A program made the translations under genes and the position numbers. A stretch of DNA of 64,000 nucleotides from the NCBI GenBank assembly GCA_000727475.1, contig KL647288.1:11135870-11199869 (forward strand). Reading direction: 5' to 3'. Each line of letters begins with the position of its first letter. Positions within the stretch are counted from its first letter, which is position 1. The notes under the pieces were generated by a model that was not told the DNA's origin, ran no database searches, and was given only the letters and a program-made list of their open reading frames with translations. This document shows, piece after piece, positions 41,500 through 57,000 of this stretch. The stretch comes from Sarcocystis neurona. Lineage: Eukaryota > Apicomplexa > Conoidasida > Eucoccidiorida > Sarcocystidae.

Positions 41500-44400
41500 T
41501 AGGTGCACTATTTTAGTTCGCGAGCTTTCGAAAAGTTGGACTTGTCGTTTTCTCCGATTAGTGGAGTTCACCTACGTTGAGCTGGCACACACTTGTGCCT
41601 GAGGCGAGACGAGTGGTAGCGACTGCATCTGCGGCACAGTGACTCCACCGAAGATGATGGTGACGTCGTCGCTGCCGCAATTTTGATCGACATAAAAAGA
41701 TACGCACAAGTCGGCATCGGGCGGATCTCGTCTAGCAAAAAGTTCGGTTTGCATCCACTTTCCGGCTGCTCCTCTCCATTTATATCGTCCACATACAAAT
41801 GTGTAGACTTACACACATACGTACGTATGTATGTGTATACTTGCGTATGTATCTATACTCACATGTACACGTACACATAAATAATTATGGTGTCACTCGT
41901 CTTGGTAGTCGCGAAGGAAACACGGCGGCGAAGATGAGCACGCAGGGAAAAACAATGAGGTACTGCCACAGAGCGGCGGCCCTTCTTGTCGAATACACGT
42001 GCTTCAAGATGCTTTTCGCTTCACCTACTGGTTTTCCCCTGATTCGTTTGCGGTTGGTTGTCCGGTTCTCTTCTCTCCATCTGTTGTTTATGTGTGCACA
42101 CGAGTTTCTATATTTATGCGCATGTCGCACTGGCGCATCCGGCTGTTTGCGCTAAAGCAGCTCCCGCACAAGTATACGAAGGGGGCATGACAGCCAAGCC
42201 ATCAAAAAATGGACCTCAGAGGGAGGCGGAGCTGCGGCAGATAATTAGAATTGGGCAGTCGCACTGACAAAATAACTCCTAATGCTACTCAAATGTATAA
42301 TTTAACAGAGCAACGGTATGACGAATAGTGCGTGACGAGCAGGTCAGGCGGATACTTTCATAATTCTCTACGTATGGTTCAATATATTTTCGGCAAGTCT
42401 TATGTCCATGTACGTGTAGGTGTAGTGGCAACTGTGCCGAGCTTCGTACTGCATATACATAGTGATAGATGAACCCCATCCACACGTAATATTCGGAGGT
42501 AAGAGTACAGTCTTAGTCGTTTCGTTGATACACACACATTTCCAGCTCTTCAAGTATATGTTGCTGCTTATTTACACGGATTCTGCAGGAAGATCTATGA
42601 AAATCTCTGCACGCATCGAAGCGCACAGTGGCGCATAGCACCCACCAGCCGAGGAGCCGCCGGCGAGGAATCGCACGGCACAATCACATGATACGCACAC
42701 CACGGACGATACACATAAAGGGGCAAGAGGAGGCAGGAAGTGAGCGCATGAACTCGGTCGAACACATTCAAATTCAGCCAGTGCATGCGAAGTTAAGGGA
42801 GGGCACGGATGCTACGCCCACGCCTGAGAAAACTACGGCACCCGAGAGCTTTTCTTCCACCCGGCTGATCAAGAAAAACCGCAGTGCGTTTATTCGTACA
42901 GGGTAATAATAAGAGTAGTGAGGAAGTCGTTGTCGAACAGCCTGTTGCGGCCTCTAGGCATGCGTGCTGGCTGGTTGGTAGACAGCCGGTCACATGCGAA
43001 TGTGTGCAGGGCGAGTGGACGACGGTTACGCTGCAGACCGTTGACGGACCGACCTGAACAGAATTGTCAGCTGTTACGTTTTTCGAGACCACCTTACAGA
43101 CTACCTGGTCATGAAACCTATTTAATGAACCAATATGAGCCGAGCAACGCTAGTCTGCCGTGCCCGCTGCACGTGTCAAGACACCCCCCGGTCCTTAGAG
43201 GCTTACGTTGCTGAAAATGACAGTGAAGTAGGATTGTCAGATAAATCGGACACCTGAGATTACTATGTGCCCTCGTGATGTAAACGAACTTGCAGTTGTA
43301 CTATTCGTACCCCACGAATGGTTGGTGTGTAAATCTCATCCTGTCATACGAGAGACACAACGCTGCGCTACACCTTGAGTGACGTGGCACACTGCTGCAA
43401 ACGTTGAACGTGACCTTTACGATGTCGAGTAACATTGTGGAACAAATCCTCTCTAAGAGCTGCTAGTGTATTTATTTTGTCTTCAGCAGCCGCCCAATAC
43501 ATTTACTAAATTTCCACGAAGTGCACATACAATACAGAAAAATGTTTGCCTTCTGGACCAATCATCCCCGTACGTCGTATATACACTTTTTAAAACACCT
43601 GCGGTTGCTTCAGCGCGTACAGAGCTCTCCGCAGCAGACGTCCACGTGCTATCCGACTTTTCGTACGCTATACTTGCCGGAAGTTCATCACTGTGAGAAA
43701 GTGTACGTAAATACTCACGCACGCAATATTTCTGCACACTCTTTTCACATATGGTACGTATTATTTTCTGTGTACTGGCTGCTGGAAGTTCAACGCTGTG
43801 ACAAAGTGCATGTCAATACTACAGCATGCAATACGCTGCACGCTCTCTCCAGGTATGGTTTGTATTAGTTTTTGTGTACTGCTGACGGAGTGTCCTCGGC
43901 GTACGGGGTGACAAGTTTAAACATTTTTGCTGAACTTCTGGGGATGCAAACACCTTGAACCCTCCTCTGGACACCCAGATTCGCGGCCTTTCCAAAACGC
44001 CCTTACACGCGGAGCTCATCCTGCTCGGTCCGCACTGCACAACTGGGGAAGTAAAGCCTAGAAAGACTAGACCTGGAAATAACAGTTTCCAAAAGGTGCA
44101 CTACTAGGGCCCTCTACGTACTCGCATGAAGTTCTGCGCTTTGCTGTCTCGTGGAACCGCCCACCAGAATCACAGAATCGTGATATACAAGGATCCATAA
44201 ATTATCAACACTTTATCGCAGTGAGCAGTGAACACCTGACACGACGAGATGCAGGTGAGAAAGGAAGTATTTACACACCGGAGACGTACGCCGAGTGCCG
44301 GTATTTCGGCGCAGAACTGCTTGTCAGTGGCGTGTTACTCTGTTGAAGCAAGACAACGTAATGATGCGGATCGTGTAAAAGCAGAGTGGAACAACACCGG

Positions 44401-45046
44401 ATTTTTCACCAGTAAAGTACCTAACAGAAGAGCGACAGAATGGGATGCGACAGGAGGCGACGGTTCCTCACGTGCGTGTTGCGAGCGAATAGCCTGATCC
44501 CTTGTGGTACGCCTCAGACGCTGACAAAACGGTCGCGCCCTACACTGTCGTTGATCAGAACTTGCGTGTCAGCTGCTGTGCTCTTCTCTCTTGTACGATT
44601 AGCTACGTGGGCCATTTTGCACCCGCAGATTAAACGGACGCCGCCCACAGACTGAAGGCAACGTTGGTTCTCCGAATGCTGCTGAAGGTAGTGCTCAAAC
44701 GCTCGTCCACTACGCAGAATTCTGTCACCTGTATGTCCAAGCTTTTTTAAAACAATAAACCTCGATCAGCTGCCTTTCCACGCTGCTGCGAAACATAATA
44801 GTATCGTGTTCATTTTGCGCTCCAGCTTCAACGAAGTATTTTTGTGCAGTGGTGAACATTTCTATGTAATTCGGTGACCCTGTACATAATAAATAAATGC
44901 CCCGCTTTTCCAGATCTGCGTGTGGTACGGTTCACCACAGTCCCCTCACAGGTGCACACCCGACATCTTCTTGGGAATGAGGAAAAACTTTTTTTTGGGT
45001 AGCCGAATCAAACTCGGGAACAATCATCCGCACCGCGGGCACAGCG
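41500..45046. other. Spacer downstream of the TRAPPC13-like gene
   Basis: No gene could be assembled. It holds a 105-bp tandem duplication (43676-43885), CA/TA microsatellites near 41810-41880, and short open frames on both strands near 42600-42900 and 44250-44650 that match nothing recognised. Part of it may hold 5' exons of the tentative gene at 38907-41497. Confidence 0.4.
43676..43885 (+). repeat. 105-bp direct tandem duplication
   Basis: Copies 43676-43780 and 43781-43885 share GGAAGTTCA, CTGTGA, AAAGTG, CAATACT/AAATACT, GCAATA and TTTCTGTGTACTG/TTTTTGTGTACTG in the same order, with roughly 80 percent identity by eye. Stops in each frame make coding unlikely. Confidence 0.75.
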
Positions 45047-48000
45047 TCAAAAAACAAGTACTTGACATAGCACATCCGTCGGGTTTGTGCTCTGTTGATT
45101 TTCCGCGTCCTGCAACACAAGACCTTTGAGAGACTGGAGTCCTGCAGGTGAAACACACAAACGAGAAGTGCACTCTTACGTGCGCAAGTACATATCTGAA
45201 AAGAGATTTCGCCGACGAGATGAAGGCGTGACGCAGGCAGAGGACTTAGATTCGTTGCTAGTACGTCGCTTTACAGTAGGGGTGCTAAAATTCATACACA
45301 GATGCACCTACGCACCTATGATACGTGTGTACACGTCGACCACAGACGAAAAATCGAATGGATCCAGTGGCGTTCGAAACTTGCACGTTGACCCACAGGA
45401 ACCCTTCAACCATTTGATACGCTGGCACGTGTCGTGGTGTTTCTCTTTGGACACAACCCACACACGTATCCACAACTCGATAAACCAAGTAATTGCTACA
45501 CACGGAATGACCTTACTGCTGACCGAATAGTACTCAACTCAAGAAAAGTGAAATGCAGCATAGACGTGCACACGCACCGGGAGGATTCTAGCTTTGCGAG
45601 GGTACTCACGCGCTTTGTATTTAATACTGGACGTCACACCTCTGTGTGTACACGTAGCTACTGCTCGGGTACGCGACCCCGTGTGTAGGTGAATACATGC
45701 AGTACAAGTGGATTCGTACGTACGTACTGTATTGACATGCGTGTACACTGGTGTAGGAGGTAATGCGCGCATTTGAAGTAGTACCCCTTTCCATTACATC
45801 AGTGTGACTCCACGTCTTGTCTCCAAGTAATCAGCGTGTGATGTTTTCGAAAAGATCCACCAAAGAGTCCTCTCTTTTGTGAGCAACGCTACCCACAGTA
45901 GACCACCTTCAAGCTGGTGGGCGTCAAAGAGAACAACACGTGCTGCGTGTTGGAGACCAATCTTGAGGCTACACTAATTTGCAATTTTTTTCTGAGAGCG
46001 ACACTTTTTTCTCGAGCAGGTAATTCGCCTGTGAGACAGCGCACTGAGTCTTCTCCAGCCACAAGGCCACGCTACGTAACCGCACAGCCTTTTTTGGACA
46101 AGAACGCCAAAAACGCCAGCACTCGACAAAATTTGTACGCTAAGCTCATCAGGGTCTTCTTCCTTCGCTGCGGTGGGATTCCACAAGCAGTGACGGCCTC
46201 CCACGAATGTGTGATGTTTCCATCAGGCAATACCGTCCAGCGTGTACGTGCTCTGCTGGGAGTCCATGACAAAACAAAGGCAGCAAGGCTGAGCTGCTTA
46301 TAGTAGTGCTTGTTACACAGACTACACGCCCTGTCAAAAGGCGCTGTCTTGCTGTCAAAAGTACAGTTTGTACGAGTCTAGAAACACAGACGCGGCATAA
46401 GCAGACATGCGTCTACATGCAAATATATGCCTATACAAATACAGGTATGTTTTGTACGCGTAGGAAGGGAAGTGTGACAGAATGAAAGCATCCAAGTTGT
46501 GACCAACTACGTTCTTTTTATGAACTGGTGGTCTGCAGTGACCACTCTCGTCTTCTCTTTTCCACACACAAAACAGGTATTTCATTCAGAAGCCATACCG
46601 GGGCTGAGACACATAACCTCCAGGGTGTATCGTGCGGGCCGCAGAGGTTCACTTGGCTCAAGGTGCTGCAGGAAAAAAGAGTAGAAAAACTGAGGAACAG
46701 CCTTATGCGCGATTAGAAAATCGCAGTCCACCTACCACTGGGAGGCAACACTTGCTTCCCCACCACCAGCAGCCTTTAGTCGTGTGTTGCTGCATGCTTC
46801 CACATCACATGTGAAACCAATTCTTCAAAGCTTTCTCGTACTTCCCCCTCCTCCTCGGTTGCATATATATATTTGTACATGCAGGTACACGGCTGACTAA
46901 ACCGGTGTGCGCCATCCCCCTGGCCATCTGTCACATTGCTTCACGACACCAATATATACGGGAAGGAAGTGCGGGTCAGTGCTCGTCTAGCTGCAGGCTG
47001 AAAGTGAGTCCCGCTTCTTTTCTCGTGTAACGAGTAGACCCACACGTAAACATATACACAAGAACTGAACGCACTTAGGCGTGTACGTATATGCGGGCGC
47101 GTGTAGTTAGATGTATGCGACGTACTCACGGAGAAAGCAAACTTCCTGCTCGGCTGTCTTTGCATGGCAAAAAATCGAGACACTATGGCAAACGAAGGCA
47201 CTGGCCACAAATTTCCACATCTAATATATATATATATATATACGTATACGTGTATATCCGTGTACATCCATATGTGTGTGTATACACATATACATACATA
47301 ACACAAAGCATACATGTACACACACGTATATTCATGCTCAGATATAACAGATGGAATGGAAAGCGTTACCCGTGTTAATGCGCCTTGAATGATGAAAGGA
47401 TCTAATTCTTCGGGCAGCAGGTGAAGAAGCAATTTTGTGCGCCTCTGCGTGGCTGGCGCCGACGCCTCTATTTCCACTTGAAACTGTGTCTCCACCTGCA
47501 ACACGACAAAAAATTTCCACACTCAGTAACAGTGGAGGACTTCAAATTTTGATTACTCCGCTGACGACCTGTTCACCAATCAACCTTCCTCCGGCGCAAG
47601 TTTCTTCGAAGGACGGCCACGTATATAAGATATATATATATATAGACACATATAAACATCCTAACTTGCAGAAAAACCTCTCTCTCTACGTACATATATG
47701 TACACACACACCTACCGATCCATCTGTCTATCTCTCTCTATATATATGTATAGAGTTTTACACATATACGTACAGAGAGGGAGAGAGGGAGATGCGGTTC
47801 TCCACGTATAAGGACGTACACATCTATCTACCTATCTATCTATATATACATATACACATATGTGTAAACGTGTACACATGTGCCGCCTTCCACGTCCTTC
47901 GAAATCCACGCATAGACAGTACACCTTAAATTGGCAGGCAAAAAGCATTGCCAAATCCTGCTGTATACCCCATTTCACGGATGTATACGTATCCACACCT

Positions 48001-51000
48001 GTACACGTATATACATAGAAAATATCGATTTGTCCGTGAACTCCACAAACAGGTACACATATGCAGATTCAGACGCATACATATTCCAACGCGCGTCCGC
48101 GCGTACACACCCAGATGTTCTCGGAGGCGCAGCTACCCCGCACGAGAGGGAGTAGGGGCAACTGTTCAAGATTTTGACCGTCTCCGTTGAAGTCCCGTTC
48201 CATTAGCATTCACAGATAGACGTACAGGAGAGAAGTCGGTATCCAGTTACAAATGACACATGCACAGGCAGATACAGAGAGGTAAAAGCACCGAGGCAAA
48301 TAGACGCAGAGACGCAACAACGCGTAGACGAACTCGTAACTGACCTCCACAGACGCAGGGCATGATATAACGCGTAGTTTCAAAGGCTTTGAAATTTCCA
48401 CGCGATTTTCTATTTTATAGTCGAAGGTGCTGCCCGGGCCGCCAGGTGCTCGCCATTCCAAACTCAACTGTCCCAGCAATGGCAGGCGCTGCAGCGGTAT
48501 GGAGTGTGAATGACAGGTACACACACGCAGCAGACATATAAATACACACACGTACGTATACCCACATGGACACGTGAGGTGTGCATGCACAGATATGTAT
48601 GTCCATAAGCATGCAAGTATACAACTACACGGACAAACACATACTTGCAAGCCCTTTTCTAACGGTCATATCCACGCCAAAGAAGATCCGAACTTCTGGT
48701 AACGAGGGCCGGCTGGCACACCATCACGAATATAAACCTGGCCACATACACATCTATATATACACACACATACCTACGCATTTATCCAGTAACACATACA
48801 ATTACATACGTCGCTACGTGCACATGTGGACTTGTGTACGATACATATGTGGCAATGCAGACAAAAATGCATGCGCCGATGTCTATCGTTTAAGCTTTTT
48901 ATGTACGTCTGCGTGAGTGCTCGCCACACGATAGCTGTATATCCATGACTGCACGTAGAAATGCACGCGTCAGTGTCTGTCGTGTGTGCTGTCTCCCTCT
49001 CTCTCACTTCACCTCTCGCTCTCTCTGTCTCTCTAGGGAAACGCGGGTCTACATCTCGTACGTATGTACGTATTATGCGTTTACAGAATGCCTGTGCAAA
49101 GATTTGCCTCGAAGTCTGTCGTAGACGCCTCGCAAGCGAATTTCCACCTTCACCTCTGCACACGCCTTCAGCACGCACAAATGCTCGGCCCGTGATTATC
49201 TCACACGTGAGGCACAGAAGCTCTGAGCTCTTCTCTGCACTTTTCTGCTTTCCTTTCCATCGCGTGAAGGACGTCCTCAGACAAGCCCGGAGGGGTGCGC
49301 GATACACACGGGAGACTTCACTTAACAGCCCTGTGCAGTGCGTACACGTGCACGTGACTCAGTACTTGTCCCAGCTGAAATGAGGGAACTACAGCTGTAC
49401 AGGCGGGTACCGTCATTTCCACTACGTGTGTAACATCACATAGAATTGCTCCTCAGAGATCGCACAGAGACGTCGTAACATGGGTTCTGCTTGTGGCCGC
49501 GTGCAGACTCTCTACACGCATTTGCATATTTACGCAGAGCAGAGGCAAACATATGTAGGTGGAGTCGTAACAAGCTCCTGTGTGATAATTACAGGGGTAG
49601 ACGCACGGAAAGGTAGGCGTCTTCAAGCGCTAGCTTGGTCGCCGTGGGCGTGAGGCAGAAGAGCAGGTTAAATCGGTCGCCGGGCTTGAAGTAGTGGATG
49701 CCCTCTGCACTCCTGGAGGAGGAGGGGGAGAAGGGCGAAGGGGAAAAAGGGAAACAGTAAGGAAGATAAATGTAGGAGGAGAGTGCGCACACCTGAAAGA
49801 GATGTAGAAGAAGCATTTTCTGAAAAGTGAGCAAGAGAATGAATACGAAACAAGACACGAGCAGTATGGAGCACAACAAGGAAACGAGAAAAACACGGGC
49901 ACGTCGATACACGAGGTATACAACAAGGGAGCAGACTACAAACCCATACTGGACACCGCGGCCGTATACACTTGTGTGCACGCTGAAGATTGAAACTGCC
50001 ACGTCTTTCGCTTCTCTCGCTTCCTCGTGATTCACCCACAAGAGAAGAAATACGCGCGTCGAGAGAGAAATATGGAGCCTCGAAAATAAAAGGGTCGAAA
50101 GCACAGGTATGCGAGGAGGGAGGAGGTGGGAAGGAACACAAAAGAGTAGGGGGAGGTGGAAATGGCAACAGACGGGTACGAACGGCGGGATCCACGAAGT
50201 AAAGAAGAGAAAACCGCTGAAGAGAGAGATAATTCACACTCAAGTCATTTTCACACAGAAACGCCCACAACTTCTCTTCCTCCCGTTGTTACGACCACTA
50301 GAGCTTTCACTTTTCCGTTCTTTCTTTCTGCCCCCGCTACTGCTACTATCACCCGTATTTCCTTCTTCTTTCACCAACGCCGCCTGTCCCTTTGTTTACG
50401 AGTGGGGCATTCCTCCTTTTGTATTACGCCACGTCGCTCTTCCGTTGCAACTACTCCTCTTCCTGCGGCTCGCGCCGTTGCCAGTCCTCGAACGATTATA
50501 AGAGTTCCCTTCTACGGCTATTATCAGCACTACTGCTGGTAGCACTACTATTACCACAACTACCACAACTACTGCTACCTCGTCTCTTCTTGCTGTGAGT
50601 ACATTTATTATCCCTGCCATCGGTACGTGTCCCTCGCCTGATGAGAGTTGTACTCGTAGCTCGCCTCCTGGTACACTCCTTACTCCTATCAAAACAACCA
50701 CTCCTGCGCAGCCTTACTTCAGCCCTCCCGTATTGCTAGATTCCAACCACTACTCTTTTTCCTCCTCATTCTTCACTGCCGTACGACTAGCCCGTATCCT
50801 TTGTCTCCGACTACTTCTATTTCTACCAGTACTATTACCGTCCATAGTGAATAACGACTACCAGCATTACCACCCCCACTACTCGTCCTCCTCCTAGTAC
50901 TCGTAGGAACACCACCGTCACTAGTACTACACAGTAGTGGTATGTTGTTTCAATAGCGGCGAGACAGGGAAAAAATCGAGGGGAAAGATTCAGAAACGTA

Positions 51001-54000
51001 TTTATCTCTGCTATTCCTACTCTGAGGAGAAGCAAGAGAGTGGCGCACTAAGCTGCTGACGAGAGGAAGCGTGCACCCCATGAAACACGAATGCTGCCTT
51101 TGATAAGAGAGCTACCTAACAAGGCCGTTAATCCTTGTTCTATCTCAAGCCAACAAAGAAATAGTGGGATCTTGATTAAGGCACAAACACTTTTTATCCT
51201 CGAGTGAGTACCGATGGCACCACCGCTACACTATTACTACTACTGCTACTATCTCCCGCAGGAATACTATTACATATACTACTCATGATAAAGTGGCTAA
51301 TCCTCTTCCTCCTCACGTAAAAGTGCTGCCTTTCACTACGACGTCTGATACTGTACCTGCTGCAACTCCTTCTACTATTACTGCTACTAGATTTGAGACT
51401 ACAACCGACATCACTAAGCGTACGGAGACGACGGCTCCACTATCAATAGTACCAATATTTCCACTATCACTCCTAATAGCAGTGTCACTTGAATTCCTGC
51501 TATGTCTACTCGTCCTCCTCTTCCGACTACCGCTGCTACTCCCCTTCCAAGAAGTATTCCCACAATCGCAGTACGAACCCTGTTACAACAAACACGGATA
51601 GAACTACTTTTTTTCAGTGTCCGTACCCCTGTCTTATCTATATAACAATACAGCTGCGACTCCTGTTAGTGGTACTGCTCTTCTCTTGTTTTGCTAAAAC
51701 GGCACCTTTTTACAAACACAAAGAATGTAGGCCTTACGCACGATTAAGTTGATCCGGTGTATCTAAGCGAAGGCCCTCGACGCCCTCTTGGCAGATGACC
51801 GTCGCCCCACTTAGAAGCAGCGGCTGCGCGGAGACGTTCTCCAAGGCGCATTCCACAAAAGCCCGGCCCTACTCATCCACCAGAAACGCACAAGCGTGTA
51901 CAGTAGCGGCAGCACAACAAGGCGCAGCTGCGACAGCAGCAGCAGCATCACCAGGACAAAAATCGGCCAAACGCAGCAAGAGCGGCAGCAGCGAAGCCCC
52001 AACAGCCACAGCAGCAAAACAGCGAAAGAGCGCTGTAGCGGCACCGCCGCTATCACTGACAGAGCACAAGCTGCTGCAGTGGAAAAAAGAGTGCTCCTCA
52101 GTATCCCTTTCCAACGCCTGCCCCATCGTCGGGCACGGCAGACGTGTGCGTACAGAAGTAGCAGAAGAGCGGCAAAACAGCAGGCTAGCAGCATATCTTC
52201 TAAGGGGTTCAAACAAATGACCCTTCGAAATGTCCAAGCATTTGGCAGTTTGTATCGGCACACACAGAAGGCAAGCAACGACGGCTGTTCTGTCTCCAAG
52301 AACGTTCTTGCTGCGACAAATGCTGCGACCGCTTACCTGCAGGTGATCCACGTCATGCGAAACTTTGAGGGGAGGTTCTGCGGAAAATTTAAACGATTTT
52401 CTGAAAGTCTTCTGCTCTCCCAGCGCTGGCAGGTGATGAGAAACGGAGCAAACGAGGCTGCATCCACAGAAAGGAAAACATGCATCTTTTGATTCTTCTG
52501 CTCTATGTATCGAGGCACCCCGTCGAAGCCGTGAAGCAGACACAGGCAGTCGCTTGTAAAGAGAGATTATCTTTCTGTTAGCATGGGCGCATGAGACACA
52601 CATGCATATGTGTACACATACTTGCGCACGCACGCGTAGATGTCTCTCCGTTTAATGAGGGTCAGAGCTTCTTCAGTCTGCGGGGAGAGTTATCTGTACA
52701 ACACCGCTCGACAAGTAGACACGCTTTCGAATACACCTTTATTCATCGTGACGCATTCACCTATATCTACCTATCCATACGTATACATATTACAGACAAG
52801 TGCGTTGAGGGATGTCTCTGTATTTTTTTCTTCACAGTATATATATATATATACGTACGTCACATACAAGTGTGTAAGTGGTGACTAACTATAATTCTCA
52901 TACGTACACATACATGTACAATATGCTTCCACATCTGTGTGTATATAGACGTGCACGAGGATACGACTGCAAAACACCTCGTTCGCTCTCTTTCCCTCTC
53001 TGTATATATTTGCACACCTATACGAACTTACGCATATATATATATATATATATATTCATTTAGAGTTAACTCTGTGGCAGCACAAACATAAGTATACACA
53101 CGTTATTAGAATCTGTGTGTTTCCACCTGTCCACGTACCCACGTACACGTGAACGGACAGAAACTTCCACACTAAGAATTATCGATTCCTTTCCCAGTGC
53201 CCTCTCTGTCTCTGAGAACCTCCACGTGTATGCGCAGCTCGACACGGCATAGGCTTCCGACTAAAGGTCTAACTTACACACATAAAAACGCGCTTGTAGA
53301 TATGTGTTTCTCTCTCTTTCACCTCCATATGTCTCTTCTCTCAGTCCTACGACTCGTCCATATATTCTGCATACACGCAAGAAGACTGTACACGATTCTG
53401 TAAGTATACATACATTTTATCGAATACGAGAATTGTAGACCGCTCCTTCTATGTCAGGTCTTGTCTGGCTGCCTTGATACTTTATGCATTCACTACGTAG
53501 GTCGAACAGTTGGGACGCATGGCAGCTCAGGGGAGTCTCTCTGTATTCCACCTCTTTTCTATTACCATTTATATATGTGTATATATGTGAGAAGGCTTGC
53601 AGAATACACATGCTCCTCCTACTTTCGCTTCAACATTCATACGCATCTATATATACATATACGTACACGTATATATATATATGTGTATGCATACCTACAT
53701 ATACACATCCCCATAGCCCACATGTGCTGCAGTGGCGTGATAATCAATTCGATAATCTGTACTCAGCTACTGTACCGCCGTCGCGGATATGCGCTTCTCT
53801 ACTACACTGCGCTTCACATCCACCTACCTTCCATACTCCACTGTGCGCCAGCTGTGTTCCCTATCGGTTTATGTTCAATACAAAAATATACACACGTGTG
53901 CATATATGCATATATACGTGTAGCACCTACGGTATCTTACAGGCCAGCTGCCAGCTGCGCACGTATCTGTTCAAGTCTCTTAAACATGTCTAGATGTACA

Positions 54001-57000
54001 ATATTAATACCTGCACTGCCCTACCAGCACTGATGCACATGTAAGCGAGTACACCTACATACATATATAAATCTATGAATATACGTGTACGTATATTCAT
54101 GTACACGTAGGTTGACACAGTATCAGGTCTACCTTGTATCTGAGCACGTGAACGTACACGCACCCACACATCCACCTATGAAGCAGGAGGCGCGCGGACA
54201 GGTGGGCATATCGTACGTATTAAGTCTGTTGTGTTCTCATTGCCGTTTACCTGTGAATGCCAATCTCTGTGAGCTGATGAGAAATTCTGCAGTCAAATGA
54301 TTCTCCAGGATTTAAACACCAGACGGGTTCCATCGCGTTATCGAATAAAACAGACCGCCGCTGTCCCACCAGCAGCTCCACCTGCGAGAAGCATCCCCAT
54401 GCAAAACCAAACAAGACTGTGGTCTCTCTGTACATAGTAGTGCGCACACATCCACATACAAACGTGTACACATAGCTGTATAACTGTGGGATACCCTTAG
54501 ATACACGAAGGCATATTTAAACGCGTACACACATACGCACACGCATGTTTACATATATGAACTCAGTTGCTTATAAGTGAAAAAGATCTCTTTATGTACC
54601 TAAACGGACGTGTGTGCACGCGCATAGACGTCCTCGCGTAGATGTGTATGTACCTGTACAATCACGTATACTCGCGCCTATGGCGAACTCTATGCAGACA
54701 CTCACGTACACATACATATATATGTATACATACACGTACTGGGGGGACATATACTTGTATGTGTACCCACATATGTATATATGTATATATAGCGGGAGCA
54801 CGTAGACGTTCGGGTATATAAACGTCTGTCAAACGTGCTGGAAATAAAAACGTAGACGGGTATACACATGTGCGTGTCTAAATGCAAATACAAACTGGCT
54901 CTGCGTAACCGCATGCGTGAAAAAGAGAGTAACGCCGAAGACAAGCTCCTATTCAGGAGCGACCTGTGGCGAAAGGCGTCCGCTGGCTTACTCCATGTAT
55001 GTACGTCCATCTGCAGACACCGACACATATATATATATATACATATATTTGCATATGGAGAGAGACAATGAAATGGCAACATGAGTATCTGTGTGTGCAT
55101 AAGGGTGAAGAGGCAAACAGGTACGCATCCGACTGTCAACGTGTGTACACGGGCAATAGGTGTGTGAAAGATATATAGGTACACATGTGTGTCTATACCT
55201 ATGTATTCAAGCGGACTAACTCTTTACAAGGTAAAGCGGGACAGAGGTACATACACATTTATTTACGCGTACGCGGAAGCAGCGTGTTAGACCTTTCAGC
55301 ACTATAGACGTCGCTCCCTTTTGCGACGATCCGACCTGAGCAGAGCCACTTTGTAGGTGGACGCGCGCTTGCACCTCGTGTGTGTTCTCCTATATATATA
55401 TACATACAGTGTTGCAAATACATATGTGGATACATGCGTGCACGCCTTTTTGAAGGACGTGCGTGCACACAGACCACGCTACAGAGAAGTTGACAAGTGG
55501 GCAGGCACGCCGATCAAAGTGAGTCGCACGCGAGTGCAGATCGTCGGATGCTTACTGGTCAGAAGTACTCGAAACTTAAAACTTTCTCTCGAGCAAGTAC
55601 ACGCACGCGTACGTGGAGGCACGTTCGTATGTATCGAGAGTGACATGGGTGGTTCCACACGGAGACAAAGGCACTTCCACCAAAAATATGATAGAGAGGG
55701 AAGGGGAGCGAGTCTCAGGCGTGTGGAATACATCAGTGTGCGGGAAGGAGGAAGGGGGTTGCTCTGAAGAGGCACGAATATACACATATGTATACGTGGA
55801 CGAATATGGATAGATACACACATACGTGTACGCACGCGGAGTCACCATATGTACATGTCTGCATGCATCGACAAAGTGTAACACAGGTGTGCGCATACAA
55901 TATTTATACGTGTATATACACAAGCGCATACGCGTACCTATACATACACACATGCCTAAAATAGCGTCTGTTATTTTGTGTCTGTACGTATATTCATGTA
56001 CACTTCTACGTAAGTACGTTAACTAGTAGCACAGGCGTACGCGTATGTGTCTGGGCGAAATACAGCTACGAAGACACATGAACACGTACGGAAGAGCGAG
56101 CACATAGTTGCACGTATGTAGGGGGACCAACAGCAAAAGAAGGAAGCCGACGCTGACTACGATTGAAGAGAAGCACCAAAAAAATAGGACTTCACTTCAG
56201 TTTTGCACGAAGGTGTAGAGCAACTCGGAAGAGAACAGCTCTACCATCACAAGAAAGCGCGAACAGCTGCTCAAACAGCATATCCGTGAGACGCTGTGAA
56301 CGGTTGACGCCACTCAAAAGGCAACACCGACCTGGTACGCGGGCACGTGGCGACTTGGGCACTACTAAATGCGAAGGAGCACCAGTAGATCTGTATATGG
56401 AAAGAAGCTATTACAAGAGGGAAAGACAGAGAGAGACAGCAAGCAAAGGATGTCTCTCCTTGAAAGCTGCTAGGTCATGCGCGTGATACAGAACGTAGAA
56501 GAGAGACGAGTTAGGGTATAAGGAGGCGGTCAACAGAAAGAGGTCAACATACAACGGAGAAAACTGGAAGTGCTCTCTACTTGGTATGAGGCGCGCACGA
56601 CAGTTAGAAAGTAAAATGGATTTCTAAAGAAGAACGTAGTTCAGGTAGACCGAGAAATGACCAAACGTGCACAGTCTAAAGGAAGCTTACTGATCCTTAC
56701 TACGTACACAAAAAAAAAGAGCTCGTGAAAGGATAGAAAACAGAAGTGTATCATGTGAGGGAGAGAGAGGACGTGCTACTTCGTCTTCGACGACAATGAG
56801 AACACAAGGAAAAAGTTGTTGACTTGAAAGGTACGAACAAAGACGAAATGTGGAAACTCACTTGAACAGTAATATTTGCCGCCTGGGTGTTGGAAGCATT
56901 CAAGAGGTTGACGTACCCGTTGAAGCACTCCCCAGTAAACAAACGCCTGCGCGGAAGATACCCGTCCGTGACAGTGCAATACGCACGAAAGGCTTATATC

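Noticed and set aside
40411..41502. 363-codon plus-strand frame opposite the tentative minus-strand gene
   Set aside because: It starts in a GT microsatellite, and its translation looks like the shadow of the Ser/Ala/Thr-rich minus frame. Orientation is still not certain.
45917..46303. 128-codon plus-strand frame
   Set aside because: It is antisense within the last TRAPPC13 intron, has no recognisable domain and no supporting splice context.
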